Notes: a model not told the origin generated them from the letters alone. Counted from the first letter of the stretch, positions 7,854 through 17,069 are shown. The stretch: DNA of 27,420 bases from an uncultured bacterium (GCA_905215625.1 CAJMQQ010000038.1:1-27420); one strand, 5' to 3'. Translations and numbers: made by a program.

Positions 7854-9815
7854 ATGGCAAGTAAATATGATGGACTCGCAAGGATTATTATCCAAAACGT
7901 AGGAGGAAAGGGAAATGTAATCAGTCTTACCCACTGTGTTACCCGCCTCCGCTTCCGTTTAAAGGACGAAAGCAAGGCAAATACGGAGATGTTAAAACAG
8001 ACAGATGGAATCGTAACGGTTATTCAGAGCGGCGGCCAGTATCAGGTTGTAATCGGAAACCATGTTCCAGATGTGTTTGCAGCAGTAAATGAAATTGGAA
8101 AGTTTTCAGCAGCAGCGCCTGGCGGTGGAGAAGCGGCTGGAGAGGGAGAAAAGCGGGGACCAGTAGCGGTTCTGATTGATACGCTGTCGGGCGTATTTAC
8201 TCCAATTCTGGCGCTTTTGTGTGCAACTGGTATTATTAAAGGCCTTTTAGGTCTGGCAGTATTCTTACTGGGCAACGAATTTAAAGACACCGGTGTCTAT
8301 ATGATTTTGTATGCAATTGGCGACGGATTTTTCTACTTCCTGCCAATGATGTTAGCCTATTCTTCTGCACAGAAGTTTAAGCTGAATCATTTTACGGCTA
8401 TGTCTATTGCAGCAGCATTCCTTTATGCAGAAATTAAGTTTCCGGCAATGGCATCCGGTGAAGCAATTATGACCGTATTTTCCGGTACATTTTTAGAAAC
8501 CGGAGTTTACAAGACCTTTGCAGGAATTCCGATTATCTGGCCGGCAGCCGGATATGGTTCTTCGGTAGTTCCGATTGTATTCTCTGTATGGTTTGCAGCA
8601 AAGATTGAAAAATTCTGGAAGAAATATGTTCCAGACGTTGTAAAGAGCTTTATGGTTCCGCTTCTGACCTTGATTATTGCAGTTCCTCTGTCCTTTATGG
8701 TAATCGGACCGGTTGCTTCCTGGGTAGGCGACGGTATTGGATGGCTGTGCCAGAGCATTTATAACATCAGCCCGATGGTAGCTGGCGCGTTTATTGGATT
8801 TATCTGGCAGATTCTGGTTATTTTCGGTCTTCACTGGGGCTTAATCCCGATTATGTTTAACAACTATGCAACCTTGAAATACGACAAATTCCTGGTAGCA
8901 AACTTTGTAGCATCCTTCTCCCAGACAGCAGTTGTTCTGGCAATGTTTATTAAGACAAAAGATAAAAAGCTGAAAACCTTAGCTCTTCCTGCATTTATCT
9001 CTGGTATCTGCGGAGTTACAGAGCCGGCTATTTACGGTATTACCCTTCCAAAGAAGGTTCCGTTCTATATTTCCTGCGGCGCAGCAGCAATCGGTGGAGC
9101 TTTAGTAGGTGCGTTTGGCCTTACAAAATATATGTCCGGCGGCCTTGGCGTTTTTGGTCTTCCATGCTTTATCCCTGGCGAGGAATCCATTGCGGCCCTG
9201 GGAATTACCAATGTATTATATGACGTAAAGATGATCATTATCGTAGTTTTAATTACAATGGCTATTGCATTTGCTGCAACCATGATTCTTTATAAAGAAG
9301 AGGAGCCAAAAGAGGAAAAGAAAGAAGCTCCAAAGGTAATGGAAAAAGCAGAAATTGCTGGCGAAGAGGGCATGGTTATGGCTCCGATTACCGGTCATGT
9401 AATTCCGTTATCTGAAGTAAAAGACGAGGCATTTTCTTCTGGCGCTCTTGGAAAAGGCGTTGCAATTGTTCCGGCAGAGGGAAAGGTTTATGCACCTTGC
9501 GACGGCGTGGTTTCCGCCCTGTTCCCAACTGGTCACGCAATCGGAATTACTGGAACCAATAAGGCAGAAGTATTGATGCATATCGGTATGGACACCGTTA
9601 AATTAGAAGGCAAGTTCTTCCACATTAAGACCCAGGCAGGCGCATCCGTGAAAACAGGCGATTTACTGGTTGAATTTGATATGGAAGAAATCAAGAAAGC
9701 TGGTTATGATGTAACTACCCCGGTATTGATTACCAATTCTATGGAATTTGTAGACGTTTCCGGAGAAATCAACCAGGACGTAAAGGCTGGAGATCCATTG
9801 ATTTCCATTATTTAA
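7854..9815 (+). CDS. bglP: PTS beta-glucoside-specific EIIBCA permease
   Basis: This membrane permease imports and phosphorylates beta-glucosides. Its 653 residues have the BglF/BglP domain order. EIIB is about 1-90, with phospho-accepting C28 in LTHCVTRLRF. EIIC is about 105-450, with many membrane segments and a GVTEPAIYGI motif. EIIA is about 500-653, with H561 (TGHAIGI) and the phosphorylated H576 (LMHIGMDTV). The frame is open upstream through the leader, but ATG 7854 has AAGGAGG directly before it and begins with the normal EIIB N-terminus. It is the first gene of the LicT-controlled operon. The exact sugar (cellobiose, salicin, arbutin, gentiobiose) cannot be read from the sequence. 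Confidence 0.93.
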   Translation: MASKYDGLARIIIQNVGGKGNVISLTHCVTRLRFRLKDESKANTEMLKQTDGIVTVIQSGGQYQVVIGNHVPDVFAAVNEIGKFSAAAPGGGEAAGEGEKRGPVAVLIDTLSGVFTPILALLCATGIIKGLLGLAVFLLGNEFKDTGVYMILYAIGDGFFYFLPMMLAYSSAQKFKLNHFTAMSIAAAFLYAEIKFPAMASGEAIMTVFSGTFLETGVYKTFAGIPIIWPAAGYGSSVVPIVFSVWFAAKIEKFWKKYVPDVVKSFMVPLLTLIIAVPLSFMVIGPVASWVGDGIGWLCQSIYNISPMVAGAFIGFIWQILVIFGLHWGLIPIMFNNYATLKYDKFLVANFVASFSQTAVVLAMFIKTKDKKLKTLALPAFISGICGVTEPAIYGITLPKKVPFYISCGAAAIGGALVGAFGLTKYMSGGLGVFGLPCFIPGEESIAALGITNVLYDVKMIIIVVLITMAIAFAATMILYKEEEPKEEKKEAPKVMEKAEIAGEEGMVMAPITGHVIPLSEVKDEAFSSGALGKGVAIVPAEGKVYAPCDGVVSALFPTGHAIGITGTNKAEVLMHIGMDTVKLEGKFFHIKTQAGASVKTGDLLVEFDMEEIKKAGYDVTTPVLITNSMEFVDVSGEINQDVKAGDPLISII

Positions 9816-9828
9816 CAGGAGGAAGAGA

Positions 9829-11256
9829 ATGGGACGTTTACCAGAAGGCTTTTTATGGGGCGGCGCAACAGCCGCCAACCAGTGTGAAGGCGGATATGAC
9901 AAAGGCGGAAGAGGACTTGCCAATGTGGATCTGATTCCAGCAGGTCCGGACAGAAGGCCAGTCATGCAGGGAATCCGGAAAATGCTGGAATGCGAAGAAG
10001 GATATTTTTATCCGGGACATGAAGCCATTGATATGTACAGCCATTTCAAAGAAGATATTGCTTTATTTGCAGAAATGGGATTTAAGTGCTATCGCCTGTC
10101 CATTGCCTGGACCAGGATTTATCCAAATGGGTTTGATGAAGAACCCAATGAAGAGGGATTAAAGTTTTATGATGAGATTTTTGACGAGTGCCTGAAATAT
10201 GGCATTGAGCCATTGGTAACCATCGTTCACTTTGATGCTCCTATTGCTTGCACTAAAAAGTTTGGTTCCTGGAAGAGCAGGGAGATGATCGATCTTTACG
10301 TAAAATATTGTGAGACGTTGTTTACCCGCTATAAAGGAAAAGTTCATTACTGGCTGACCTTTAATGAGATTAACATGATTCTCCACCTGCCGTTTATGGC
10401 AGCAGGAATCTTGTTTGAAGAAGGGGAAAACCAGGAAGAATCCAAGTATCGTGCGGCTCACCACGAACTGGTGGCATCGGCTATGGCAACCCGTATCGCC
10501 CATGAGATTGATCCGGAAAATCAGATAGGATGTATGCTGGCGGCTGGTCAGTATTATGCCTATACCTGCGATCCAAAGGATCAGTTTGAAGCGCTGAAAA
10601 AGAACCGTGACAACTACTTCTTTATTGATGTACAGTCCAGGGGAGAATACCCGCCTTATGCGCTGAAGTTTTTTGAACAAAAAGGATATGACATTGGAAT
10701 TACAGAAGAGGATGAAAAAATCCTTGCGGAACATCCAGTGGATTTTATTTCGTTTTCTTACTATTCTTCCAGACTTACCAGCGCCGAGCCTTCCAAATAT
10801 GGAGAAACGTCTGGCAATGCGTTTAAAACGCTGCGCAATCCATACTTAAAGGCGTCTGAATGGGGATGGCAGATCGATCCCCTGGGTCTTAGGATTACGT
10901 TAAATGAGCTGTATGACCGGTATCAGAAGCCTCTGTTTATTGTAGAAAATGGACTTGGCGCTGTGGACACGCCAGATGAAAATGGCGAGATCAACGACCA
11001 GTACCGGATCGAGTATTTAAGAGCTCATATCCAGGCAATGGAAGACGCAGTGGAACTAGACGGCGTAGACCTGATGGGATATACGCCATGGGGATGTATC
11101 GATCTGGTGTCTGCAAGTACCGGCGAGATGAAAAAGCGCTATGGATTTATTTATGTTGATAAAGATAACGAAGGAAATGGAACGTTAAAGAGAAGCAAAA
11201 AGGCATCCTTTGATTGGTACAAACAGGTCATTGCCTCCAACGGCGAGAGTTTGTAA
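9829..11256 (+). CDS. 6-phospho-beta-glucosidase, GH1 (second copy)
   Basis: This 475-residue GH1 enzyme is encoded 13 nt after the permease gene, with AGGAGG before ATG 9829. The acid/base is E180 (LTFNEI) and the nucleophile E373 (IVENGLG). The segment SASTGEMKKRYGFIYVD marks specificity for 6-phosphorylated substrates. It is similar to the copy at 5833-7248 along its whole length, and both share the same N-terminal GGATAANQ block. The proteins have diverged enough to suggest different aglycone preference. It acts in the cytoplasm on the product of the EIIBCA permease. Confidence 0.93.
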   Translation: MGRLPEGFLWGGATAANQCEGGYDKGGRGLANVDLIPAGPDRRPVMQGIRKMLECEEGYFYPGHEAIDMYSHFKEDIALFAEMGFKCYRLSIAWTRIYPNGFDEEPNEEGLKFYDEIFDECLKYGIEPLVTIVHFDAPIACTKKFGSWKSREMIDLYVKYCETLFTRYKGKVHYWLTFNEINMILHLPFMAAGILFEEGENQEESKYRAAHHELVASAMATRIAHEIDPENQIGCMLAAGQYYAYTCDPKDQFEALKKNRDNYFFIDVQSRGEYPPYALKFFEQKGYDIGITEEDEKILAEHPVDFISFSYYSSRLTSAEPSKYGETSGNAFKTLRNPYLKASEWGWQIDPLGLRITLNELYDRYQKPLFIVENGLGAVDTPDENGEINDQYRIEYLRAHIQAMEDAVELDGVDLMGYTPWGCIDLVSASTGEMKKRYGFIYVDKDNEGNGTLKRSKKASFDWYKQVIASNGESL

Positions 11257-11284
11257 ATTGTGCTTGGGCAGAAAGAAGAAGTAA

Positions 11285-12133
11285 ATGAAGGTAACACGGA
11301 TTATTAATAATAATGTAGTTGCGGCAGTCGATGATTACAACCAGGAACTGGTTTTAATGGGAAGTGGGATTGGATTTAAAAAGAAAATAGGAGATCTGGT
11401 GGATCCGGACAGTGTGGAAAAGCAGTTTGCCCGTTTCGACGAACAGCAGACGCTGAACTTCCAGCGTCTGGCGCAGGAAGTTCCCTATGAGTATATGCAC
11501 ATGACCAATGAGATCGTGGCCTATGCCCAGATTTCTTTAAATAAGGAGCTGAATGAGGAGATCTACATTTCTCTGATGGATCACCTGAATTTCGCCATTA
11601 ACCGTATCAAACAGGGAATCTATCTGCCCAACTCCATGCTGTGGGAAATCAAACATTATTATAACCATGAGTACCGGATAGGCGCAGAGGCAATTTCAAT
11701 TGTAAAAAAATATGCAGATGTAACACTTCCGGCAGACGAGGCAGGGTTTATTGCTATGCATATTTTAAATGCAGAGATGGATTTGGACATGGAACGGGCT
11801 AAAATCATGACCAAGATCATCCAGGATGTGTTAAATATTGTAACATACCACTTTTCCATTGCAATCGATGAAGAATCCCTGGATTATGAGCGGTTTGTGA
11901 CCCATCTGAAATTTTTTATCCAGAGAGCCATGCATGAGAAGGAATCCAGAATCTGGGAAAAAGGCCTGATGGATATGATACGGATTCAATATCTGGATGC
12001 CTATGAGTGTGCGGCTAAGGTTGCAGCCTATATTGAAAAAACGACTCCTTATGCCGTGCAGGAGGAAGAAATGGTATATTTGACGGTTCATATTCAAAGA
12101 CTTCAGAAAGCATCTGAAAAAGTGAAAATTTAA
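11285..12133 (+). CDS. licT: LicT/BglG-family transcriptional antiterminator
   Basis: This RNA-binding antiterminator has 282 residues. The N-terminal CAT domain is about 1-55 (KVTRIINNNVV at the start), followed by two PTS-regulation domains. The four regulatory histidines fall at H100 and H159 in PRD1 and at H207 and H269 in PRD2, the same numbers as in Bacillus subtilis LicT. It should be inactivated by phosphorylation from the EIIB domain when substrate is absent and activated through HPr when favoured sugars are absent. It lies 28 nt after the second beta-glucosidase and is the last gene of the operon. Both RAT leaders upstream are its likely targets, so it would also control its own transcription. 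The start codon has only a weak AGAAG site, which fits low expression. Confidence 0.93.
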   Translation: MKVTRIINNNVVAAVDDYNQELVLMGSGIGFKKKIGDLVDPDSVEKQFARFDEQQTLNFQRLAQEVPYEYMHMTNEIVAYAQISLNKELNEEIYISLMDHLNFAINRIKQGIYLPNSMLWEIKHYYNHEYRIGAEAISIVKKYADVTLPADEAGFIAMHILNAEMDLDMERAKIMTKIIQDVLNIVTYHFSIAIDEESLDYERFVTHLKFFIQRAMHEKESRIWEKGLMDMIRIQYLDAYECAAKVAAYIEKTTPYAVQEEEMVYLTVHIQRLQKASEKVKI

Positions 12134-12147
12134 ACAGCAGTTTCATA

Positions 12148-12176
12148 TTGACAAAATTAGACAGAACGTGCATAAT
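12148..12176 (+). promoter_or_regulatory. Promoter of the wall-binding protein gene
   Basis: A consensus TTGACA (12148-12153) and CATAAT (12171-12176) are 17 nt apart, about 45 nt before the gene. No clear terminator separates licT from it. Confidence 0.7.
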
Positions 12177-12219
12177 GATGCTAAATCTTTTTAGATAAAA
12201 CATTCAGGAGGATTTGGCT

Positions 12220-12699
12220 ATGAAAAAAAGAAGTATGTTCAAATTTACAGTTATGGCAACGGTATCTGCTTTGATGGCGCTGGCTCCTATGACTGTGTTG
12301 GCAGCAGATGGAAAGGTATCTGTAATTGATGCCAGAAATCATGCGGAACAGGTCTATGAGTGGGAAGAAAAGAAGGTTGCTGCTCATTGGGAAAAAGATG
12401 ATTACGGCACAAAGTATGCGCTGGAGGACGGTACGTTCTTGACAAATGTATGGTTCCAGACTGCCAATGGCAACTGGTATTTCCTGGATGAAGATGGCTA
12501 TCAGGTAAAGAGATGGCAGAACATTGACGGAGTTGATTATTACTTTGAACAGGATGGCCATATGCTGATTGGCTGGCAGAAGATTGACGGCCAGTGGTAT
12601 TTCTTTGAATTTGCACCAGACAGCACCAGAGGTGTATTATATGAAGAAGAGCTGGCGCCAGACGGAAGAATGGCAGACGCAGAGGGCGTTCTGAAATAA
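12220..12699 (+). CDS. Small secreted protein with cell-wall-binding (choline-binding-type) repeats
   Basis: It has 159 residues from ATG 12220, preceded by AGGAGG; a TTG six bases earlier sits too close to that site. A signal peptide is clear: KKRSMFKF, then a hydrophobic stretch and VLA at 26-28 before the likely cut. The mature part begins with a charged, tryptophan-bearing segment of about 45 residues with no recognised domain. Aromatic repeats of the CW_binding_1 type follow at about 78-130: NGNWYFLDEDG, DGVDYYFEQDG and DGQWYFFE, with the connecting GWQ/RWQ. No catalytic domain is present, so it may be a wall-associated adaptor or remnant of a larger surface protein. It has its own promoter and terminator. 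Confidence 0.8.
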   Translation: MKKRSMFKFTVMATVSALMALAPMTVLAADGKVSVIDARNHAEQVYEWEEKKVAAHWEKDDYGTKYALEDGTFLTNVWFQTANGNWYFLDEDGYQVKRWQNIDGVDYYFEQDGHMLIGWQKIDGQWYFFEFAPDSTRGVLYEEELAPDGRMADAEGVLK

Positions 12700-12741
12700 A
12701 ATAGAAGAGTTTTTGCAGTTTAGATCAGTATGAGACAAAAG

Positions 12742-12792
12742 CGGCCGGTTGGCATTGGATGGGAAAATCCCTTGCCAAACCGGTCCTTTTTT
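12742..12792 (+). terminator. Terminator after wall-binding protein gene
   Basis: CCGGTTGGCA pairs with TGCCAAACCGG (one bulge), with an inner GGGA/TCCC pairing, followed by a run of six T. Its 3' arm overlaps the -35 box of the next promoter. Confidence 0.82.
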
Positions 12793-12801
12793 GTGTATAA
12801 T
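12772..12801 (+). promoter_or_regulatory. Probable promoter of the type IIA topoisomerase pair
   Basis: TTGCCA (12772-12777) and TATAAT (12796-12801) are 18 nt apart. The -35 box lies within the 3' arm of the preceding terminator. This leaves a leader of about 70 nt before the topoisomerase B gene. Confidence 0.6.
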
Positions 12802-12878
12802 GGGAAACGCCGGTATTTTTTGCAAAGGGACCAATGCCGTACCGGCTGTATGGATTTCACAAGATATGGAGGAGCAGA

Positions 12879-14798
12879 ATGGCTAGTACACAGTATAATG
12901 CAGACAGTATCACCGTCTTAGAGGGGTTGGAAGCGGTCAGGAAACGGCCTGGTATGTATATTGGAGGCGTAGGGACAAAAGGATTAAACCATCTGGTTTA
13001 TGAGATCGTGGATAATGCAGTAGACGAGCATCTGGCAGGAGTTTGCAGCCAGGTCTGGGTAACACTGGAGGCAGACGGCTCCTGCACAGTCAGAGATAAT
13101 GGAAGAGGAATTCCAGTAGGATTACATAAAAAAGGAGTGTCTGCAGCTAGAGTGGTATTTTCTACTCTTCATGCAGGCGGAAAATTTGACAACAACGCAT
13201 ATAAAACCAGCGGAGGTCTTCATGGAGTGGGCTCTTCTGTAGTAAGCGCGCTGTCAGAACGGATGGATGTAAAAATTTACCGGGACGGCTATATTCATCA
13301 CGACGGATATGAACGGGGCGTTCCGGTAGTCGATCTGATAGACGGCCTGCTTCCGACTATTGGAAGGACAAAAGAAACTGGAACGGAGATTAATTTCCTT
13401 CCAGATGGAGAGATTTTTGAAAAAACCAGATTTAAGGCAGAGTGGATTAAGAGCCGTCTTCACGAGACTGCTTACTTAAATCCGGGCCTTACATTAAACT
13501 ATGAAAACAAACGTCCAGGGGAAGAAGAACGGGTAGTTTTTTCAGAACCGGACGGAATTACAGCTTATGTAAAGGCCTTAAACGCTGGAAAAACGCCGGT
13601 GCATGACCCAATTTATTTCAAAGGAGTGCTGGAACGGGTAGAAGTGGAAGTGGCCATCCAGTTTGTAGACGCCTTTGAAGAAAATATTCTGGGTTTCTGC
13701 AACAACATTTTTACCCAGGAAGGCGGTACCCATTTAGTTGGATTTAAGACCAAATTTACGGCCTTAATCAACAGCTATGCCAAAGAGCTGGGGATTTTAA
13801 AAGAAAAAGACGCTAACTTTACCGGAGCAGATACCAGAAACGGAATGACGGCAGTAGTTGCAGTCAAGCATCCGGATCCGATTTTTGAGGGCCAGACCAA
13901 AACCAAGCTTGCCAGCGCAGATGCAACCAAGGCAGTGTTTACGGTGGCCGGAGACGAATTAGAACGGTATTTTGACCGGAATTTAGAGGTGCTGAAAGCA
14001 GTAATTGCCTGTGCAGAAAAATCAGCGAAGATTCGCAGGGCAGAGGAAAAGGCAAAGACCAATATGCTGACCAAGTCCAAATTTTCCTTTGACAGCAACG
14101 GAAAACTGGCTAATTGCGAGAGCAGGGACGCCTCCAGATGCGAGATTTTCATTGTAGAGGGAGATTCTGCAGGCGGTTCTGCAAAGACTGCCAGGGACCG
14201 TCAGTATCAGGCAATCCTTCCTATCCGGGGCAAGATCTTAAATGTAGAAAAAGCTTCTATGGATAAAGTGCTGGCAAATGCGGAGATCAAGACTATGATC
14301 AATGCGTTTGGCTGCGGATTTTCAGAAGGATATGGAAACGATTTTGACATTGCAAAACTTCGGTATGACAAAATCATTCTGATGACGGATGCGGACGTAG
14401 ACGGAAGTCACATTGATACCCTGCTTTTGACCTTCTTGTACCGGTTTATGCCGGATTTGATTTACAACGGTCATGTCTATATTGCCATGCCGCCATTGTT
14501 TAAGGTAATCCCGAAGCGGGGAGAAGAACAGTATCTTTATGATGAGAAAGACCTGGAACGGTACCGCAGAACCCACACAGGGGAGTTTACCTTACAGCGT
14601 TATAAAGGTCTTGGCGAGATGGATCCGGAACAGCTATGGGAGACCACCCTGGATCCGGAGCGGCGTGTGTTAAAGCAGGTGGAAATCGAAGACGCCCGCA
14701 TGGCTTCCGAGATTACGGAAATGTTAATGGGCAGCGATGTGCCGCCGAGAAGACAGTTTATCTACGAACACGCAGACGAAGCAGAAATTGATGCATAA
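12879..14798 (+). CDS. parE: Type IIA DNA topoisomerase subunit B (ParE/GyrB-like)
   Basis: This is the ATPase/Toprim subunit of a type IIA topoisomerase. It has 639 residues from ATG 12879, preceded by GGAGGAG; the upstream in-frame ATG at 12834 lacks such a site. The GHKL ATPase has E42 and N46 (YEIVDNAVDEH), GRGIPVG and the lid segment GGLHGVGSSVVSALS. The Toprim domain has E427 (IVEGDSAGGSA), D504 and D506 (DADVDGSH), and a C-terminal QRYKGLGEMDPEQLWETT. No E. coli-type insertion is present. It is followed after 11 nt by the partner A subunit. No replication-origin genes (dnaA, dnaN, recF) are nearby, so this is more likely the second, topoisomerase IV-like pair than the housekeeping gyrase. 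The symbol is therefore a best estimate. Confidence 0.85.
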   Translation: MASTQYNADSITVLEGLEAVRKRPGMYIGGVGTKGLNHLVYEIVDNAVDEHLAGVCSQVWVTLEADGSCTVRDNGRGIPVGLHKKGVSAARVVFSTLHAGGKFDNNAYKTSGGLHGVGSSVVSALSERMDVKIYRDGYIHHDGYERGVPVVDLIDGLLPTIGRTKETGTEINFLPDGEIFEKTRFKAEWIKSRLHETAYLNPGLTLNYENKRPGEEERVVFSEPDGITAYVKALNAGKTPVHDPIYFKGVLERVEVEVAIQFVDAFEENILGFCNNIFTQEGGTHLVGFKTKFTALINSYAKELGILKEKDANFTGADTRNGMTAVVAVKHPDPIFEGQTKTKLASADATKAVFTVAGDELERYFDRNLEVLKAVIACAEKSAKIRRAEEKAKTNMLTKSKFSFDSNGKLANCESRDASRCEIFIVEGDSAGGSAKTARDRQYQAILPIRGKILNVEKASMDKVLANAEIKTMINAFGCGFSEGYGNDFDIAKLRYDKIILMTDADVDGSHIDTLLLTFLYRFMPDLIYNGHVYIAMPPLFKVIPKRGEEQYLYDEKDLERYRRTHTGEFTLQRYKGLGEMDPEQLWETTLDPERRVLKQVEIEDARMASEITEMLMGSDVPPRRQFIYEHADEAEIDA

Positions 14799-14809
14799 GG
14801 GAGAGTACC

Positions 14810-17044
14810 ATGGCGGAAAAGATTATTAAAACCGAATATTCAGAAGAGATGCAGAGAAGCTATATGAATTATTCCATGAGCGTAATTACAGCCAGGGCGA
14901 TTCCGGATGCCAGAGACGGCTTAAAACCGGTTCAGCGCCGTGTGCTTTACGACATGAGCGAGCTGCATTTAAATCACGACAAACCCCATAGAAAGTCGGC
15001 CCGTATTGTCGGCGATACCATGGGTAAATATCATCCTCATGGCGACAGTTCCATTTATGAAACTCTGGTTGTGCTGTCCCAGGAGTTTAAAAAAGGAATG
15101 GCGCTGGTAGACGGCCATGGAAACTTCGGATCCATTGAAGGAGACGGAGCTGCGGCCATGCGTTATACCGAGGCCAGATTAAAAAAATTTGCAGAAGAAG
15201 TTTATTTAAAGGATTTAGACAAAACAGTTGCCTTTGTTCCCAACTATGACGAGACGGAAAAAGAGCCGGAAGTACTTCCGGTACGGGTTCCCAACCTGCT
15301 TATCAACGGATCTGAGGGAATCGCAGTCGGCATGAGTACCAGCATTCCGCCTCACAATTTAGGAGAAGTAACGGATTTGGTAAAAGCATACATTGACAAT
15401 CCAGATCTTTCCACAGAAGAGATGCTGCATCTGATGCCTGGACCGGATTTTCCTACAGGGGGCATTATTGCCAATAAAAAGGATCTGCTGTCCATTTATG
15501 AAACCGGCTCCGGCAAGATTAAGCTTCGGGGCAAAATGGAAGTCGAGCTTGGCAAGCGGCGGGCAGATAAAGACAAGTTAGTCATTACCCAGATTCCCTA
15601 TACCATGATTGGAGCGGGAATTAATAAATTCCTGATGGATATTGCAGATCTGGTAGAAAGCAAAAAATTGCCGGATGTCGTAGATATTTCCAACCAGTCC
15701 AACAAAGAGGGAATCCGCATTGTCCTGGAGCTAAAAAAGGATGCGGATATTGAAAAAATCCGGAATATTCTTTATAAAAAGACTAAGCTGGAGGATACCT
15801 TCGGCGTCAATATGCTGGCCATTGCAGGGGGACGTCCGGAAACTTTGAATCTTCGGGGGATTTTAAAGAATTTCCTGGATTTCCAGTACGAAACCATCCA
15901 CAAAAAGTACAATGTCCTGCTGCAGAAGGAATTAGACAAAAAGGAAGTGCAGGAAGGCTTAATCAAGGCCTGTGACGTCATTGACTTGATTATTGCCATT
16001 CTTCGGGGCTCTAAGAATTTAAAAGACGCAAAAGCTTGTCTGATGGAAGGCGATACGTCAAAGATTACGTTTAAAGTGCCTGGATTTGAAGAAGATGCCA
16101 GAAAGCTTCATTTTACAGAGCGGCAGGCGTCTGCTATTCTGGAAATGCGTCTTTATAAATTAATCGGCCTGGAAATTCTTGCTCTGGAAAAGGAACACCG
16201 GGAAACCCTTCGAAAGATTAAAGAATATACCGAGATTTTAAACAGCCGTACCAGAATGGACGAAGTGATTAAAATGGATTTGGATTATATCAAAAACGAA
16301 TTTGCAGTTCCGAGAAAGACCCGGATTGAAGACGGCAAAGAGGCTGTTTACATCGAAGAACCTGTCCAGGTAAGAGATGTGGTCTTTGTAATGGATCGGT
16401 TTGGTTATTGCAAGATTCTGGACAAATCAGTCTACGATAAGAACCAGGAGACGGTTGAAACGGAAAATACTTATATTGTGCCTTGCAGGACCGATGATAA
16501 GATCTGTATTTTTACCGATACCGGCAATCTTCACCAGATTAAGGTCTCCGACATTCCGGCAGGAAAACTGCGGGATAAAGGTACGCCGGCAGAGAACTTA
16601 AGCAAATTTGACGGAACAAAAGAAGAAGTCGTATACCTGACTTGTACGGCAGACATAAAAGGCAAAAATCTGATTTTTGCGACCCGTATGGGAATGGTAA
16701 AGCAGGTTCCTTCTGAAGAATTTGAGACTAACAACCGTCTGGTGGCATCTACAAAGCTGCAGGAGAATGATAAAATTTCTGCCATTGTTCCGGCTGAAGG
16801 ACAAACCGACGTGGTACTGCAGACTAGCAGCGGAGTATTTTTAAGATTTTTAGCAGAAGAAATTTCTGTGATGAAGAAAAATTCCAGAGGCGTGCGTGGA
16901 ATTAAGCTGGCCGAAGGAGAAGAACTGGAACAGATCTATCTCATTGGAGAAAATCCGATTATTACGTATAAGAAAAAAGAAGTTCACTTAAACCGCCTGA
17001 AAATGGCAAAACGGGACGGAAAAGGAAGCAAAGTCCGGCTGTAA
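14810..17044 (+). CDS. parC: Type IIA DNA topoisomerase subunit A (ParC/GyrA-like)
   Basis: This is the DNA-cleaving subunit paired with the preceding gene, at 744 residues. The breakage-reunion domain contains the quinolone-determining segment KYHPHGDSSIYE, with Ser and Glu at the positions altered in resistant strains, so it looks wild type. The catalytic tyrosine is Y119 (AMRYTEARL). The C-terminal region from about 500 shows beta-pinwheel blades such as VVFVMDRFGYCKIL, ICIFTDTGNLHQIKV and IFATRMGMVKQV. A canonical GyrA box (QRRGGKG-like) is not visible at its usual place in the first blade; a weaker NSRGVRGIKL occurs in a late blade. Lack of the box suggests decatenase or relaxase activity rather than supercoiling. 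Many databases would label this pair as gyrase. Confidence 0.83.
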   Translation: MAEKIIKTEYSEEMQRSYMNYSMSVITARAIPDARDGLKPVQRRVLYDMSELHLNHDKPHRKSARIVGDTMGKYHPHGDSSIYETLVVLSQEFKKGMALVDGHGNFGSIEGDGAAAMRYTEARLKKFAEEVYLKDLDKTVAFVPNYDETEKEPEVLPVRVPNLLINGSEGIAVGMSTSIPPHNLGEVTDLVKAYIDNPDLSTEEMLHLMPGPDFPTGGIIANKKDLLSIYETGSGKIKLRGKMEVELGKRRADKDKLVITQIPYTMIGAGINKFLMDIADLVESKKLPDVVDISNQSNKEGIRIVLELKKDADIEKIRNILYKKTKLEDTFGVNMLAIAGGRPETLNLRGILKNFLDFQYETIHKKYNVLLQKELDKKEVQEGLIKACDVIDLIIAILRGSKNLKDAKACLMEGDTSKITFKVPGFEEDARKLHFTERQASAILEMRLYKLIGLEILALEKEHRETLRKIKEYTEILNSRTRMDEVIKMDLDYIKNEFAVPRKTRIEDGKEAVYIEEPVQVRDVVFVMDRFGYCKILDKSVYDKNQETVETENTYIVPCRTDDKICIFTDTGNLHQIKVSDIPAGKLRDKGTPAENLSKFDGTKEEVVYLTCTADIKGKNLIFATRMGMVKQVPSEEFETNNRLVASTKLQENDKISAIVPAEGQTDVVLQTSSGVFLRFLAEEISVMKKNSRGVRGIKLAEGEELEQIYLIGENPIITYKKKEVHLNRLKMAKRDGKGSKVRL

Positions 17045-17046
17045 AG

Positions 17047-17069
17047 AGTCTTCTGTAGAAAGACTTTTG
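17047..17069 (+). terminator. Possible weak terminator after parC-like gene
   Basis: AGTCTT pairs with AAGACT and is followed by TTTTGT. The stem is short, so termination may be partial. Confidence 0.4.
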
